A stretch of 64,000 nt of DNA from Tenacibaculum mesophilum (GTDB lineage: Bacteria; Bacteroidota; Bacteroidia; Flavobacteriales; Flavobacteriaceae): contig NZ_CP032544.1 of the NCBI RefSeq assembly GCF_003867075.1, positions 1,978,001 through 2,042,000 of the forward strand, in the 5' to 3' direction. The number at the start of each line of letters is the position of its first letter. The first letter of the stretch is position 1. The translations under genes and the position numbers were made by a program. Positions 17,382-26,821 of the stretch are shown here, piece by piece. Below the pieces are notes generated by a model. It worked only from the letters and a program-made list of their open reading frames with translations, was not told where the DNA came from and searched no databases.

Positions 17382-18203
17382 TTAGTCTGTAATTTCTTCT
17401 ATAATAGCATCCAAATTATGATTTTCTTCAAAATCGCCCAACCATGTTGCTGTTTCTTCGTGATTTAAAAAACTATTGAGTGCTTCTCGAACTGCTGTTT
17501 TGTTTTGTTGTGGTAAATTTTCAATTACTTCTGTTAAGTTACTTAACAAGTGTTTAGGAGAAGTATTTTCTTCATATAACTTAAATGCAATTTTTCCTGT
17601 TATATCTAAAAACTTTATATAGTTTGCTTTTGTAGTTATAGGTGTATTGATTCCTAATCTTTCAAAAACTTCTTTGACTACTCCTGAAGTTTGGCGTCCC
17701 CAAATACCGTCTACCAAAATTTCTTCTTTATATATATACTTTAAAACTAATTGTAAATACAGTGTTTCTGATTTTGATGTTTGATTATAATCAACAGGTA
17801 CACTCGTATCAACATGCCAATGATCTTTATGGTTTGGGTAATAATAGTTTAATACAATACCGAAGTGCTTTCTTAAAAAGGACTCTATTCCAAGATATAA
17901 CTCTTTTTGATGAATAAAATTAGTTGTAACTAAGGTTTCATTACTCCAAAAAACAGCATCTAAATCAAATGCTTTTCCGTGACTATGCTGCCCTGGCTTA
18001 TCAACAAAAATTCCTGCAGTTGTAATTACTTCAGGTATCCCTAGAGGACAATGCTCAAAAACTTCTTGAAGTGCATTTTCTAAAATACTTAAGAAACTTT
18101 CATCAATTGAAAAATTACGTTGTTCTCCTCTTGTTCCATAAGGGTGATTCGTTAATCTGGCATAATGTAGAGGAATACCATTTATATTATTGATTGTTTT
18201 CAT
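17382..18203 (-). CDS. LAS/M15-type zinc peptidase with peptidoglycan-binding-like region, last eCIS gene
   Basis: This 273-aa protein has the LAS metallopeptidase signature: H73-x-x-G-x-A-x-D80 in GQHSHGKAFDLD, and H128-W-H130 in KDHWHVD. These provide the zinc ligands H73, D80 and H130 seen in D-Ala-D-Ala carboxypeptidase and extensin-like enzymes. A second region, about 147-185, with LVDGIWGRQTSG looks like a peptidoglycan-binding repeat. No signal peptide is visible, so it would act in the cytosol or be released by lysis or with the particle. As last gene of the eCIS operon it is a good candidate for cell-wall cutting during particle release. The fold is fairly sure; the release role is inference. 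Confidence 0.75.
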   Translation of the reverse strand: MKTINNINGIPLHYARLTNHPYGTRGEQRNFSIDESFLSILENALQEVFEHCPLGIPEVITTAGIFVDKPGQHSHGKAFDLDAVFWSNETLVTTNFIHQKELYLGIESFLRKHFGIVLNYYYPNHKDHWHVDTSVPVDYNQTSKSETLYLQLVLKYIYKEEILVDGIWGRQTSGVVKEVFERLGINTPITTKANYIKFLDITGKIAFKLYEENTSPKHLLSNLTEVIENLPQQNKTAVREALNSFLNHEETATWLGDFEENHNLDAIIEEITD

Positions 18204-18214
18204 TATTTCTCTTT

Positions 18215-19555
18215 TTAAAGTTTGATATTAATTGTTTTTCCTTCTTTTGTATATTCTCTCTTAATACCTTCTATTAAATATTGTTTTTGTATTGTTTCTT
18301 TCTTATTAGCAATAGTTTGTAAACATGCATATTGAATAATGTTCACTATATTAGAACCTGTTAAACTAAATTTCTTAGCTAACTCTTCTACGCTTACAGT
18401 ATCTTCTAATTCAACGTTATCTGGCAAGTTATTTTCCCATAACATTAATCTTTCTGTATAACCAGGAGCTTCAAATTCTATAATATTATTAAAACGTCTG
18501 GTAAAAGCTGTATCAATATTGTTTTTAAAGTTTGAAGCCAAAATAATTAGTCCTGGATGCGACTCTATTCGCTGTAATAAATAAGAAACTTCTTGGTTAG
18601 CATATTTATCATGAGCATCTCTTACATTTGTTCTTTTACCAAAAATTGAATCGGCTTCATCAAAAAATAAAATCCAATCTTGGTTAATGGATTTATCAAA
18701 TAACTTGGACAAGTTTTTTTCTGTTTCTCCTATGAATTTTGAAACAACCATTGACAAGTCTACTCTGTAAACATCTTTACCTGTGTATTTTCCAAGTAAA
18801 CTAGCTGTTAGTGTTTTTCCTGTTCCTGGAATTCCACAAAACAAAACTCTATATCCGGGTTTTATTTTTGTTTTCATTCCCCAATCATTTAACAGTATCT
18901 CTTTATATGCTAACCAGTTTTCTATTTCTTTAACATTGTTCAATGTTTTTTCTTGTAATACTAAATCTTCCCACTCTAAATCTGTAGTAATTAAACTTGC
19001 AGGAAAATCTTGACTCATTTGTGGTTTTAATTCTTTCCCTGTTAAAAACAAGTGTACATATTCCTCTGCCAAAATTAGCTTACCACTCATTAAAGGCTCT
19101 TCTTCAAGTTGCTTTTCAATTCTCAACACCTTATCTCTAAACAATTTACTTTCACTTAAAATAAATTGTAAACCTCTTTCTCTTGAAGCAAAATCATTAC
19201 CTCCTAAAATATAAAGGGCTGTTTCACCTGTAGGTATAATTCCTCTATGATTTTTCCCTTTTACTCCTCCAAACTCTGGAAACTCACCTCCTTGTGGCAA
19301 AAACTCACTAATGATATTGTTTAAAAAATTTGGAAACATGTGAGGTACAAAAGCCAATAGTAATAGAATAACATCTTCAGTTACTAAATTTTTATCATTC
19401 ATAAAAGCAATCACAGGAGAAGGTACTCCATTGTAGTTTAATTCAAAATTTGGTTGCTTATACCCATTAAATTCACTATCAATTCTATTGGTAATAAAAT
19501 CTTGCAGTACTTTAAATACTCCTATTTTATTTATTTGATCTACCTCTATGTACAT
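18215..19555 (-). CDS. eCIS AAA+ ATPase (Afp15/Pvc15-like)
   Basis: This 446-aa protein has a variable N-terminal half and a C-terminal AAA+ module with Walker A GIPGTGKT (residues 241-248), Walker B ILFFDEAD (295-302) and an arginine-finger-type segment TAFTRRFNNIIEF. In Afp and PVC the equivalent ATPase is needed for assembly or cargo loading and is not part of the finished particle. It follows the candidate toxin by 12 bp and precedes the M15-type peptidase by 11 bp. Its presence, with no ClpV, supports an eCIS over a T6SS. Confidence 0.92.
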   Translation of the reverse strand: MYIEVDQINKIGVFKVLQDFITNRIDSEFNGYKQPNFELNYNGVPSPVIAFMNDKNLVTEDVILLLLAFVPHMFPNFLNNIISEFLPQGGEFPEFGGVKGKNHRGIIPTGETALYILGGNDFASRERGLQFILSESKLFRDKVLRIEKQLEEEPLMSGKLILAEEYVHLFLTGKELKPQMSQDFPASLITTDLEWEDLVLQEKTLNNVKEIENWLAYKEILLNDWGMKTKIKPGYRVLFCGIPGTGKTLTASLLGKYTGKDVYRVDLSMVVSKFIGETEKNLSKLFDKSINQDWILFFDEADSIFGKRTNVRDAHDKYANQEVSYLLQRIESHPGLIILASNFKNNIDTAFTRRFNNIIEFEAPGYTERLMLWENNLPDNVELEDTVSVEELAKKFSLTGSNIVNIIQYACLQTIANKKETIQKQYLIEGIKREYTKEGKTINIKL

Positions 19556-19567
19556 AATTACCTTATT

Positions 19568-22500
19568 TTATAATTTCTTTTTTTTCGTTCCGTCATTAGC
19601 AAATTTTGCTTTATAATTTTCTATAGATGCATCATAGCCTTGATCGGCCCCAATAGATAGCTCTGTACCTTCTCCATTTTTAGAGAAATCACTTCCTAGT
19701 TTTTTGTATTTGTCTTTATCGTATCGCTTGTCTTTTTCCATTTCTACACCAATTGTTTGTAGATTATCTCCTTCTACCTCTGTATCGTCTTTAGAAGCAA
19801 TTCCCTTTGATTTGTATGTAGTATTTAAAAACTGACCTGGTAAGTTATCAATATCCATAGTCATAGCTTGTTGTAAAGCCTTTGTCAAAGTGCTTTTCGC
19901 CTTTGCTTTAATTTTCTCATCTACCTTTTTCTTCCCTTTATTGTCTTTACCGAATTCAGTATCTAAAACTCCTTTTAGTTGATTATTAACATTTACATCA
20001 TCCTTTATTTTTGCAGTAACTTCCATATTAAAGTTTGTTCCTCTAGATTTGAAGAAAGAGGCCAACTTATTCTCAACATGCGCCATTTCTTTTTGATTAT
20101 ACATTGGTGATGATGGATAAATATTCATTGCCGAATTAACTCCTGAACCTCCAAATTGATCTCCAATAATATGAGCATTATCAAATCCTGGAGTACCATC
20201 TTTTCCTGCTGATCCTCCATCCCATTTTCCTCTTCCAATTCCATCTGGCTTACTTGACAAATTGAATCCTTTTACTTTTCTAGTTTGTACTTTGTCTGAA
20301 ATACCTTTTATAGCCTCATCAAAAGTGATATTTATCTCAAATGTTGGACTATCTTCTCCTGCTTTTGCTTCCTTTGCGTCTCCAGCTCTTTTTGTCTTAT
20401 ATTCGGCTGTATATACTCCATTCTTTTCCATTAATTCCATTTCATCTGGAATAAAGTTTCCATGTGCTGGTTTGTAAGACTTGGATTTTCCTTTTTTTAA
20501 GACTCCTTCTTCAGCTCCATCACTTTCAATGTATATATTAGGATATGAACCAAATCCTTTTCCTGTTCTAAACTTATAGCTAGAATTTCTCTTATCAAGA
20601 ATATAAACTTGTTTCTTGTCTATTTTATTAATATCTGTTTTTAATGCTTTGGTAAAAGACTCTAATGGAATACCTTCTTTATCTACCACCTTTTTATTTA
20701 AGTATTGATCTAGCAACGGTAAATTATCCTTTTCATCTCCTTTTGCTTGTACCTTACCAGTAGTATCATTAGGTGCTATTTTAATTTTAATATCTACATC
20801 GTTATCTTCTTTATCTTTAGCTAATGCATTAAACTTTATATCTAAATTTATCCCTTTTTTTAATTGTGGTTGGTATTTATTTTCTAGGGTTTTAGCTTCT
20901 TTCTTTTTTCTTGTATAAAACTTATCAAACGGTTCTCCTTTTTTTGCTTTTTCTCCTAATTTCTTTTCTATCTTACCTACAATCTTTTTATGTTTCGCTT
21001 TATCTTTTGCTGTTAATTTTGCTGGTTTTTGCTTTTTATTATCATCTTTTATCTTTTTTGCATGCCCTTTTTTGGGTTTCTTTTTCCCTAAAATCTTATT
21101 AAAGATTTTTTTAGCTTTTTTAATAACTTTATTAATGGCTTTGTCAATTTTCTTTCTAACTTTTTTAATTATTTTTTGAATTTTACCTGTAAGTCCTGTT
21201 ACTCCAACCAAAGCAGCTAAAAAACCTATTAATACTGGTATTGCTTTGGCTAAAGCAGTTTCGATACCTTTTGCTACAGCTTTAACATTTCCTTCTGCTA
21301 GCGCTTTAATACTATTTATAAATGCTGTAACTAATTCAAAAATTTGTGCCGCCCTTTCAACAAAAAACTTTACAATATCTATAATCATCATCGCAGCTTT
21401 TACAAAAGCTCCTGCTGGACTTAACAAGCCCATAACCCATTTTATACCCGCTTCAATAACTTTAGTGATTATCATATCTCGAATGGCATCCATAACCATT
21501 TCTTTGAGATTACTGAACTGTTCTTTTATATACTCCCAGAGCCCCATTACACCATCTTTTCTAACTATCTGAAAAATTTCAACAGCTTTTTCCATACCAG
21601 CAACTACGGGCTCTCCTAATAACTTTACCGCTTTACTCCTAAAATAATCCCATGTTAATCCTAGCATTTGAGTTACTAAGCTGAATATTCCTGAAAGACT
21701 AAATAAATTATCTGGTAAAGTAATACCCACATTACCTAGTGAACCTGTAAGCCATTCTATTACTCCCTTAATCATGTGTTTTTTGATATTGTTTCCAAAA
21801 TCAACAAAACCTTGTTTAACCCCTTGTATTAGATTGCTTAAAAACCCTATTGGGTCAGAAATTATAGCTCCTATTGCACTTACAGCTGCTGCTAGTAGAT
21901 TAAGCAGCATATCCTTTATTTTTAAAATAGTTTTTATAACACCAGCTAATGCATTTAACGCAGCACCAATCCAACCGGCACTTACGCTTTCTTTTATTTC
22001 ATTAAACTTTTCTTGTAAACTATCAACATTTTCTTTGTATGACTGTGCTAAATCAGCCGCTAATTCTTCCTGTTTTTCATAAACAGTATCTTCTAAATCT
22101 GCATACTGGTCATTAAAATCACTATAAGCATCTTCCGCTAATTTCTTTTGCGACTCGTCTAAACTGTCAAATTTCTCTTTTGATTTTTTCTTTCCTTCTG
22201 CAATAGCATCTAAAGCTCCATTCAATCCATCAGCTATGATAATTGAAATATCATCAAGAACCGAGTTCATTTTACTGATAAACTTTGCTTTTTCAACTCT
22301 AAATAATTTATCTATAGCTTCCGTATCTTCACCAAAAATCCAATCATCTATTACTGTCCATCCATAAATTTCGCCTAAGCCATCTTCAACATTTTCTTCA
22401 AAGGTTTTTTGAGCGCTCTCTGCTTCTTCACTAAACTTTTTATCTACATCTTCTGAGAGCTTCTCTAAACTTTCTGTAACTGTCTTTTTTGTCTCTTCAT

Positions 22501-23830
22501 AAATTGCTTCAAATTCAGCGTATATTTTTTCTTGCTCTGTTTTATCATTTGTCTTATTCTCCGTTTGATTAGCTAAAACATTATTCTCTGACAATACTTT
22601 AGCTGCTTGCATTTGATCTAACCCCTCTTTACTATTTACAGCCGCTGTTTTTTGAGCTACTCCTAACTGAACTTGTTCTTTTTTTCTATACTTTACTGGC
22701 GCTAACTTTGCTTCGGTTTGGGCATTGTTCTTTTCTTCTAAAGCTCCTGTAAATTTAGGTTCATTAGATTTTGCTAATTGTTCATCCGTTACCTTATTTT
22801 CAGCCATATAATCGTCTAATGACTGACTTTCTTTTTCCATTGAGATCTCTTGAGATGTCTTAGGTTTTGGAATTGCTGCTTTAGCATTTAATGGTTTTGG
22901 AGTATTCCCTGGATTTGTAGGAGGTAATGGAACAGCTTCTACTGTTAGTTGTCCTGAAGCAGGAGCTGGTTTATCTGCCTCAGATTTCATTGGTCCTGCT
23001 AACTTATCGCTTTCAGCTGTAACTTGACCTGATATATTTTCCTTTATGCCTTGAATAGGCTTCTCATCTCTAAACTCTTGTGCTTCTTCTGAATTTTTAG
23101 GAAGTTGTTTTTCTAAATCATCTAAATTCTTTTCTAAAAGTTTTTTAAACGATTCTGGTGTAAATGGCTCTCTCTTTTTTTCTTCTTCAGAGGTTACTGA
23201 TAATGAATCTGCATGTGCTTGCTGATCGTTTTTAGCTGATTGTACAGCTGCTGATGGGTGACCTGCTTGCTGCTGTTCACCTACCTTAGCTTCTGGATCT
23301 GGATGTTGTGATTTTTCTTCTTTTACCTTTTCTGTTTTTTTTATTTGTTGTTGAAAAGCGGGATCATCTTCTGGCTTTGTTGGTGCTTTAGGTATTTTTT
23401 TTTCTTTAACTGCTCCTTCTTCTTTTTTATCTTTTTCTGAGGTTTCTTCCTTTTCTTTTTTTCCTTCTTTAGCTTCTATTTTTACTTGAGTAGTGTTATT
23501 ACTTTTCGGTTCTGTCACAGAAACACTTGCATCTTTTGCACTATTTTTCACCCCATTAAAAGATTGCTTTTCTGCTACTTTTTTAAGAGTCTCAACTTTA
23601 TCTCCTCCTTCTTTTTTTTCACCTTTTTCTTTTTCAGAAGCTTCTAAAACTGATGCTTTTTGAGTTACTGACTCTTCTTTTTTTATTTTTTTAGGTTCTT
23701 TTAGCGCAACTTCCTCTTGTTTTTTTTCAGGTTTGATTACCTTCATTTCTGGCTTAATAAAAGGTGATGCTTCCTTACTTTTTAAAGAAGGATTAGAAGG
23801 TTTTGCTATATTTTGTTTTGCTCTAAACAT
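19568..23830 (-). CDS. Giant probable eCIS toxin cargo with C-terminal nuclease-like domain
   Basis: This 1420-aa protein has a modular plan. Residues 1-400 are Lys/Glu/Pro-rich and probably disordered. About 430-620 is helical coiled coil. About 620-890 is hydrophobic and helical (repeated IGAxx/LLSPAGAFVKA-type segments), like a region seen in other DUF4157-linked eCIS proteins. About 885-990 is extremely Lys-rich. The C-terminal part contains DNAHIIGDQFGGSG (1217-1230, H1220) and NIYPSSPMYNQKEM, matching the DRGHLIxxxFGGS...NLVPxxxxxN pattern of DNA/RNA non-specific endonuclease toxins. No secretion signal is present. It lies between the DUF4157 gene and the ATPase, where eCIS payloads are common. 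The nuclease assignment rests on motif reading. Confidence 0.7.
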   Translation of the reverse strand: MFRAKQNIAKPSNPSLKSKEASPFIKPEMKVIKPEKKQEEVALKEPKKIKKEESVTQKASVLEASEKEKGEKKEGGDKVETLKKVAEKQSFNGVKNSAKDASVSVTEPKSNNTTQVKIEAKEGKKEKEETSEKDKKEEGAVKEKKIPKAPTKPEDDPAFQQQIKKTEKVKEEKSQHPDPEAKVGEQQQAGHPSAAVQSAKNDQQAHADSLSVTSEEEKKREPFTPESFKKLLEKNLDDLEKQLPKNSEEAQEFRDEKPIQGIKENISGQVTAESDKLAGPMKSEADKPAPASGQLTVEAVPLPPTNPGNTPKPLNAKAAIPKPKTSQEISMEKESQSLDDYMAENKVTDEQLAKSNEPKFTGALEEKNNAQTEAKLAPVKYRKKEQVQLGVAQKTAAVNSKEGLDQMQAAKVLSENNVLANQTENKTNDKTEQEKIYAEFEAIYEETKKTVTESLEKLSEDVDKKFSEEAESAQKTFEENVEDGLGEIYGWTVIDDWIFGEDTEAIDKLFRVEKAKFISKMNSVLDDISIIIADGLNGALDAIAEGKKKSKEKFDSLDESQKKLAEDAYSDFNDQYADLEDTVYEKQEELAADLAQSYKENVDSLQEKFNEIKESVSAGWIGAALNALAGVIKTILKIKDMLLNLLAAAVSAIGAIISDPIGFLSNLIQGVKQGFVDFGNNIKKHMIKGVIEWLTGSLGNVGITLPDNLFSLSGIFSLVTQMLGLTWDYFRSKAVKLLGEPVVAGMEKAVEIFQIVRKDGVMGLWEYIKEQFSNLKEMVMDAIRDMIITKVIEAGIKWVMGLLSPAGAFVKAAMMIIDIVKFFVERAAQIFELVTAFINSIKALAEGNVKAVAKGIETALAKAIPVLIGFLAALVGVTGLTGKIQKIIKKVRKKIDKAINKVIKKAKKIFNKILGKKKPKKGHAKKIKDDNKKQKPAKLTAKDKAKHKKIVGKIEKKLGEKAKKGEPFDKFYTRKKKEAKTLENKYQPQLKKGINLDIKFNALAKDKEDNDVDIKIKIAPNDTTGKVQAKGDEKDNLPLLDQYLNKKVVDKEGIPLESFTKALKTDINKIDKKQVYILDKRNSSYKFRTGKGFGSYPNIYIESDGAEEGVLKKGKSKSYKPAHGNFIPDEMELMEKNGVYTAEYKTKRAGDAKEAKAGEDSPTFEINITFDEAIKGISDKVQTRKVKGFNLSSKPDGIGRGKWDGGSAGKDGTPGFDNAHIIGDQFGGSGVNSAMNIYPSSPMYNQKEMAHVENKLASFFKSRGTNFNMEVTAKIKDDVNVNNQLKGVLDTEFGKDNKGKKKVDEKIKAKAKSTLTKALQQAMTMDIDNLPGQFLNTTYKSKGIASKDDTEVEGDNLQTIGVEMEKDKRYDKDKYKKLGSDFSKNGEGTELSIGADQGYDASIENYKAKFANDGTKKKKL

Positions 23831-23842
23831 TACTTATTGTCT

Positions 23843-24934
23843 TTACTGCCAAATACGGTAGTTTGCATCAAGCTTTAAATGAGATCTTGAATAGATTTTT
23901 ATATAATAACTATCTCCAGGTGTAACACTAGCTATAGAAAAATTTAATGTACCTGGTATGTTAGGTCCTAATCTTTTACTTCCTATGCAAGTATCCCATA
24001 TCATACCACATTTATATACTTGCACACTAAAATCTTCTGGTCCTATACTCCCTGATCTATTATAACTTACTGAAACCTCCCCTTTAAGAGCTGAACTAAT
24101 GGATGGCTTAAACGTTTCTGAATAACACGTATGAATAAAGCCACTTCTACAATTTCCTCTATGAGGTAGTGAATGGGTTGGTGAACATTCAGGATCAGAA
24201 AGTTTTTGAATTTTCTTCTGTACCATTCCTTTTTGCTGAATGGTATGTGTTAACTCGTGTGCTAGCAAATATTTTCCTTCTTTGGAGTTTGGATTGTATT
24301 TTCCTTTATTAAAATAGATATCGTTTCCATGCGTAAACGCTTGTGCTCCTATTTCTTGACTCATTTGAGCAGCCTCTGAGTGATTATGGATGTTTACACG
24401 GCTAAAATCGGCTCCAAAACCTGACTCCATTTCACTTTGTGTTTGTGCATCCATTTTTTGACCTCCATTTCCTCTTTTTAACTTACTTTCAAAAGAAGGT
24501 TTATTTTTTGTTGAAGTAGATTTTTCCGTTTTTGACTGCACAGCTTCCTCTTCTTCTTGCTTTTGTACTTTCTCTTCTTTTTCGCAATCATCGCACTTCG
24601 ATTGTACTGTTTCTTCCTCTTCCTTGCTTTGCACCGCTTCCTCCTCCTCCATCTTTTGAACAGGTTGCTCATCTTCAGCAGTTTCCATTTTTTGTACTAA
24701 AGGTGTTACTTCAGAAGCCAATCGTTTTCGTTGAATTTCTTCTTCATTTTCTTTTTTTTGTATTGAATTAGCTTCATTATTATTTCCTACAACTTTATCA
24801 GCCATATTATCTGCTTCAACTTCATATTGATCTCCTTTTCTTCCAAATGCTAGCTTCGGCTGAATAAACAAATCCTTTTTTTTATCTTTTGCTTGAACGT
24901 TATTAGCTTCTGGTTTTTTATCTCTTTTAAACAT
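23843..24934 (-). CDS. eCIS-associated DUF4157 (eCIS core domain) protein with HExxH motif
   Basis: This 363-aa protein opens with FIQPKLAFGRKGDQYEVEAD, the usual start of DUF4157 proteins. Residues 80-135 carry VQKMEEEE/VQSKEEEE-type repeats with a CDDC pair (114-117). The DUF4157 domain covers about 155-245 with the zinc-peptidase motif HELTH (226-230) preceded by FTHGNDIYFNKGKYNP. The last 115 residues are a beta-rich, cysteine-containing domain I do not recognise. DUF4157 is a hallmark of eCIS loci and is often fused to or next to payloads. The protein may be a protease effector, or may process or load the giant neighbour 12 bp downstream. Confidence 0.88.
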   Translation of the reverse strand: MFKRDKKPEANNVQAKDKKKDLFIQPKLAFGRKGDQYEVEADNMADKVVGNNNEANSIQKKENEEEIQRKRLASEVTPLVQKMETAEDEQPVQKMEEEEAVQSKEEEETVQSKCDDCEKEEKVQKQEEEEAVQSKTEKSTSTKNKPSFESKLKRGNGGQKMDAQTQSEMESGFGADFSRVNIHNHSEAAQMSQEIGAQAFTHGNDIYFNKGKYNPNSKEGKYLLAHELTHTIQQKGMVQKKIQKLSDPECSPTHSLPHRGNCRSGFIHTCYSETFKPSISSALKGEVSVSYNRSGSIGPEDFSVQVYKCGMIWDTCIGSKRLGPNIPGTLNFSIASVTPGDSYYIKIYSRSHLKLDANYRIWQ

Positions 24935-24958
24935 GACTTTTAAAGTTTTAATTATATT

Positions 24959-26821
24959 TTACCAATTCGTAAAGATTAATTCCTTCATCCAAGGAAGTTT
25001 ACATAAGCTTAAATTCCATGGTAATTTGGTATCTATTAAAATATCTTGTGTTTTTCTTTCAACTGTTAGATTGGGGTTGTCTTTAGTTAAATCTAGTTTT
25101 CCTTCTCTTTGTAAATACTCATTACGCAATAGGTCATTTGAAGAGCTTTTTAAAACCGACCAATTTTGAAGTACTGCTCTTAACAATTCTTCTGATCTCT
25201 CTTTAAGTTCATCACTCAATACTATATTTCTTTCAATAGAACTTTGTATGGGTAGGTTGCACAAAAACTTTTCAAAAATTAAATTGTTTTCAAACTGTTG
25301 TTCTTTTTTAGTTGCTACATAATGTAGTAAGTGAACTGCTTCATTGGGTTTGATAATTTTATTCTCTTTATCTAAAAAACCACATGAATTGAAAAACTGT
25401 TTTAAAAAGGGATGTAATAGGATTAGTCCTGCATTTTTTATAAGATGTGATTTAGGCTCGCTTATAACTTCTTTTTTTCTTAGAAAAGTATTTTTTAATG
25501 CTTCTTGATGTCTCCTTTTATATTCAGCTCTCTTTTGGTCTTCAGTAATTTTATCCGTTTTTAAGTTTACTTCTTTATTTTCATAAGGATTCTTACTCTT
25601 CACTTGCATTTTTATTCTTAATTCCTCTTTTACTTCTTTACTTTTTTCTTTTGATGATGTTTGCTTCTTTAAGGTTTCTTTTTTGTTTTTATTCCCTTTT
25701 TCTTCAACTGAAATAGGTAATTTAAGACTGTTTATTTCTTTATTTTTAAATGTTAATTTTTCATCTACAATTTTATTCTTCTCTAGATTTCCTTCCTTAA
25801 TTATATCTTGACCATGGTTGGTAACTTCAAAGTCTATTTTATTTGATTGAATGGTACTTACTTCTTTATCTTTTTTATGATTTTTATCAAACCCTTCAGA
25901 AACTTCTATATTTCCTTCTTTTAGCTTTTGATGTTTTTTATCAACATTTTTAAGTTTATTTTTATCAATTTTAATCCCAAGCTCTTTTAGTTTTTTAACA
26001 TTAATTTGATTTTTAAATATTGTGCTTTCCAAAATCAATTCTCCTAAAAAAAACATTAACTCTTCTGTATAATCCTTTAGAAATGTTGTTATTTTTAATG
26101 TTATTATTTCTTCTCGAACTTCATCTACTATTCTTGAAAAATCATTATTTATTATTGCTTTGATAAAAAATTCCCATATTTTATTTTCTATCTTACGGTT
26201 TGTAAAATCAATTTTTTTAATGGTTGCTAGAAATGGTTCATACCCTTTGGGTTTATTAAAAATACTTAGAAATAATATTTGTAACTCGTCAGTCTTAAAC
26301 TGTTGAATTAATCTATTCTGTTGAACTTGATCTCTTAATGATTTTAAAAAGCGCTCTTCAAAAAATTGACTTTCTGTTATTTCAAACAACATCTTTTTTG
26401 TAAAACTTTTCTCTTCTTTTTGATTCCACCAAGCTGTTGTACCGTGTTGCAAAAAGTGAAAAAAAGTATCTAATTTAGATTCTGTTGTAGTAACCTTTTT
26501 TATAGTTACTTTGTGCAATTCTGGTGCTTTAAAAATTGCTTTTAGCTTTGTTATAAGTTGTTCTTTTATTTCTCTCTTTGTGCTGCTATCGTTTATAGAT
26601 GTATTGCTATTAGATATATTAACCTCAATATTTAAATTTTCTATTTGTTGAATGTTTGCTTCATACTCGATTTCTTGAGAGTTAAAATATTTTTCTATTT
26701 CTGGAAATACTTCTTTCTGTAAAAAGTTTTCGATAGTATTTTTACACTCTTCTGCTACTTTTTTACTTTTCGTATTTACCTCAACAAATGCTTTTTGTAT
26801 GGTATGTTCTAGGGCAGCCAT
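24959..26821 (-). CDS. Contractile injection system tape measure protein (Afp14/Pvc14-like)
   Basis: This 620-aa protein has an N-terminal helical domain (ALEHTIQKAFVEVNT), a long charged Lys/Glu/Asn-rich middle (about 290-450), and the conserved CIS tape-measure C-terminus with NAGLILLHPFLKQFFNSCGFL, EAVHLLHYVA, NLPIQ and PWNLSLCKLPWM. In Afp14/Pvc14 this protein sets tube length. Its ATG overlaps the stop of the PKD protein as TAATG, indicating translational coupling. The repetitive middle is the most likely part to vary with particle length. Confidence 0.88.
   Translation of the reverse strand: MAALEHTIQKAFVEVNTKSKKVAEECKNTIENFLQKEVFPEIEKYFNSQEIEYEANIQQIENLNIEVNISNSNTSINDSSTKREIKEQLITKLKAIFKAPELHKVTIKKVTTTESKLDTFFHFLQHGTTAWWNQKEEKSFTKKMLFEITESQFFEERFLKSLRDQVQQNRLIQQFKTDELQILFLSIFNKPKGYEPFLATIKKIDFTNRKIENKIWEFFIKAIINNDFSRIVDEVREEIITLKITTFLKDYTEELMFFLGELILESTIFKNQINVKKLKELGIKIDKNKLKNVDKKHQKLKEGNIEVSEGFDKNHKKDKEVSTIQSNKIDFEVTNHGQDIIKEGNLEKNKIVDEKLTFKNKEINSLKLPISVEEKGNKNKKETLKKQTSSKEKSKEVKEELRIKMQVKSKNPYENKEVNLKTDKITEDQKRAEYKRRHQEALKNTFLRKKEVISEPKSHLIKNAGLILLHPFLKQFFNSCGFLDKENKIIKPNEAVHLLHYVATKKEQQFENNLIFEKFLCNLPIQSSIERNIVLSDELKERSEELLRAVLQNWSVLKSSSNDLLRNEYLQREGKLDLTKDNPNLTVERKTQDILIDTKLPWNLSLCKLPWMKELIFTNW

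Noticed and set aside
20911..21102. Hydrophobic plus-strand frame opposite the giant toxin
   Set aside because: It is the antisense of a Lys-rich stretch, which reads as Phe/Leu-rich; an artefact of composition, not a membrane protein.
24478..24672. 64-codon minus-strand frame rich in Lys/Arg inside the DUF4157 gene
   Set aside because: It is a shifted reading of the Glu/Lys/Gln repeat region and not an independent gene.
19568..24934. Search for an immunity gene beside the nuclease-like toxin
   Set aside because: No small unassigned gene is present between the DUF4157 gene and the ATPase. eCIS payloads aimed at other organisms usually have no immunity partner, so the absence is not evidence against the toxin.
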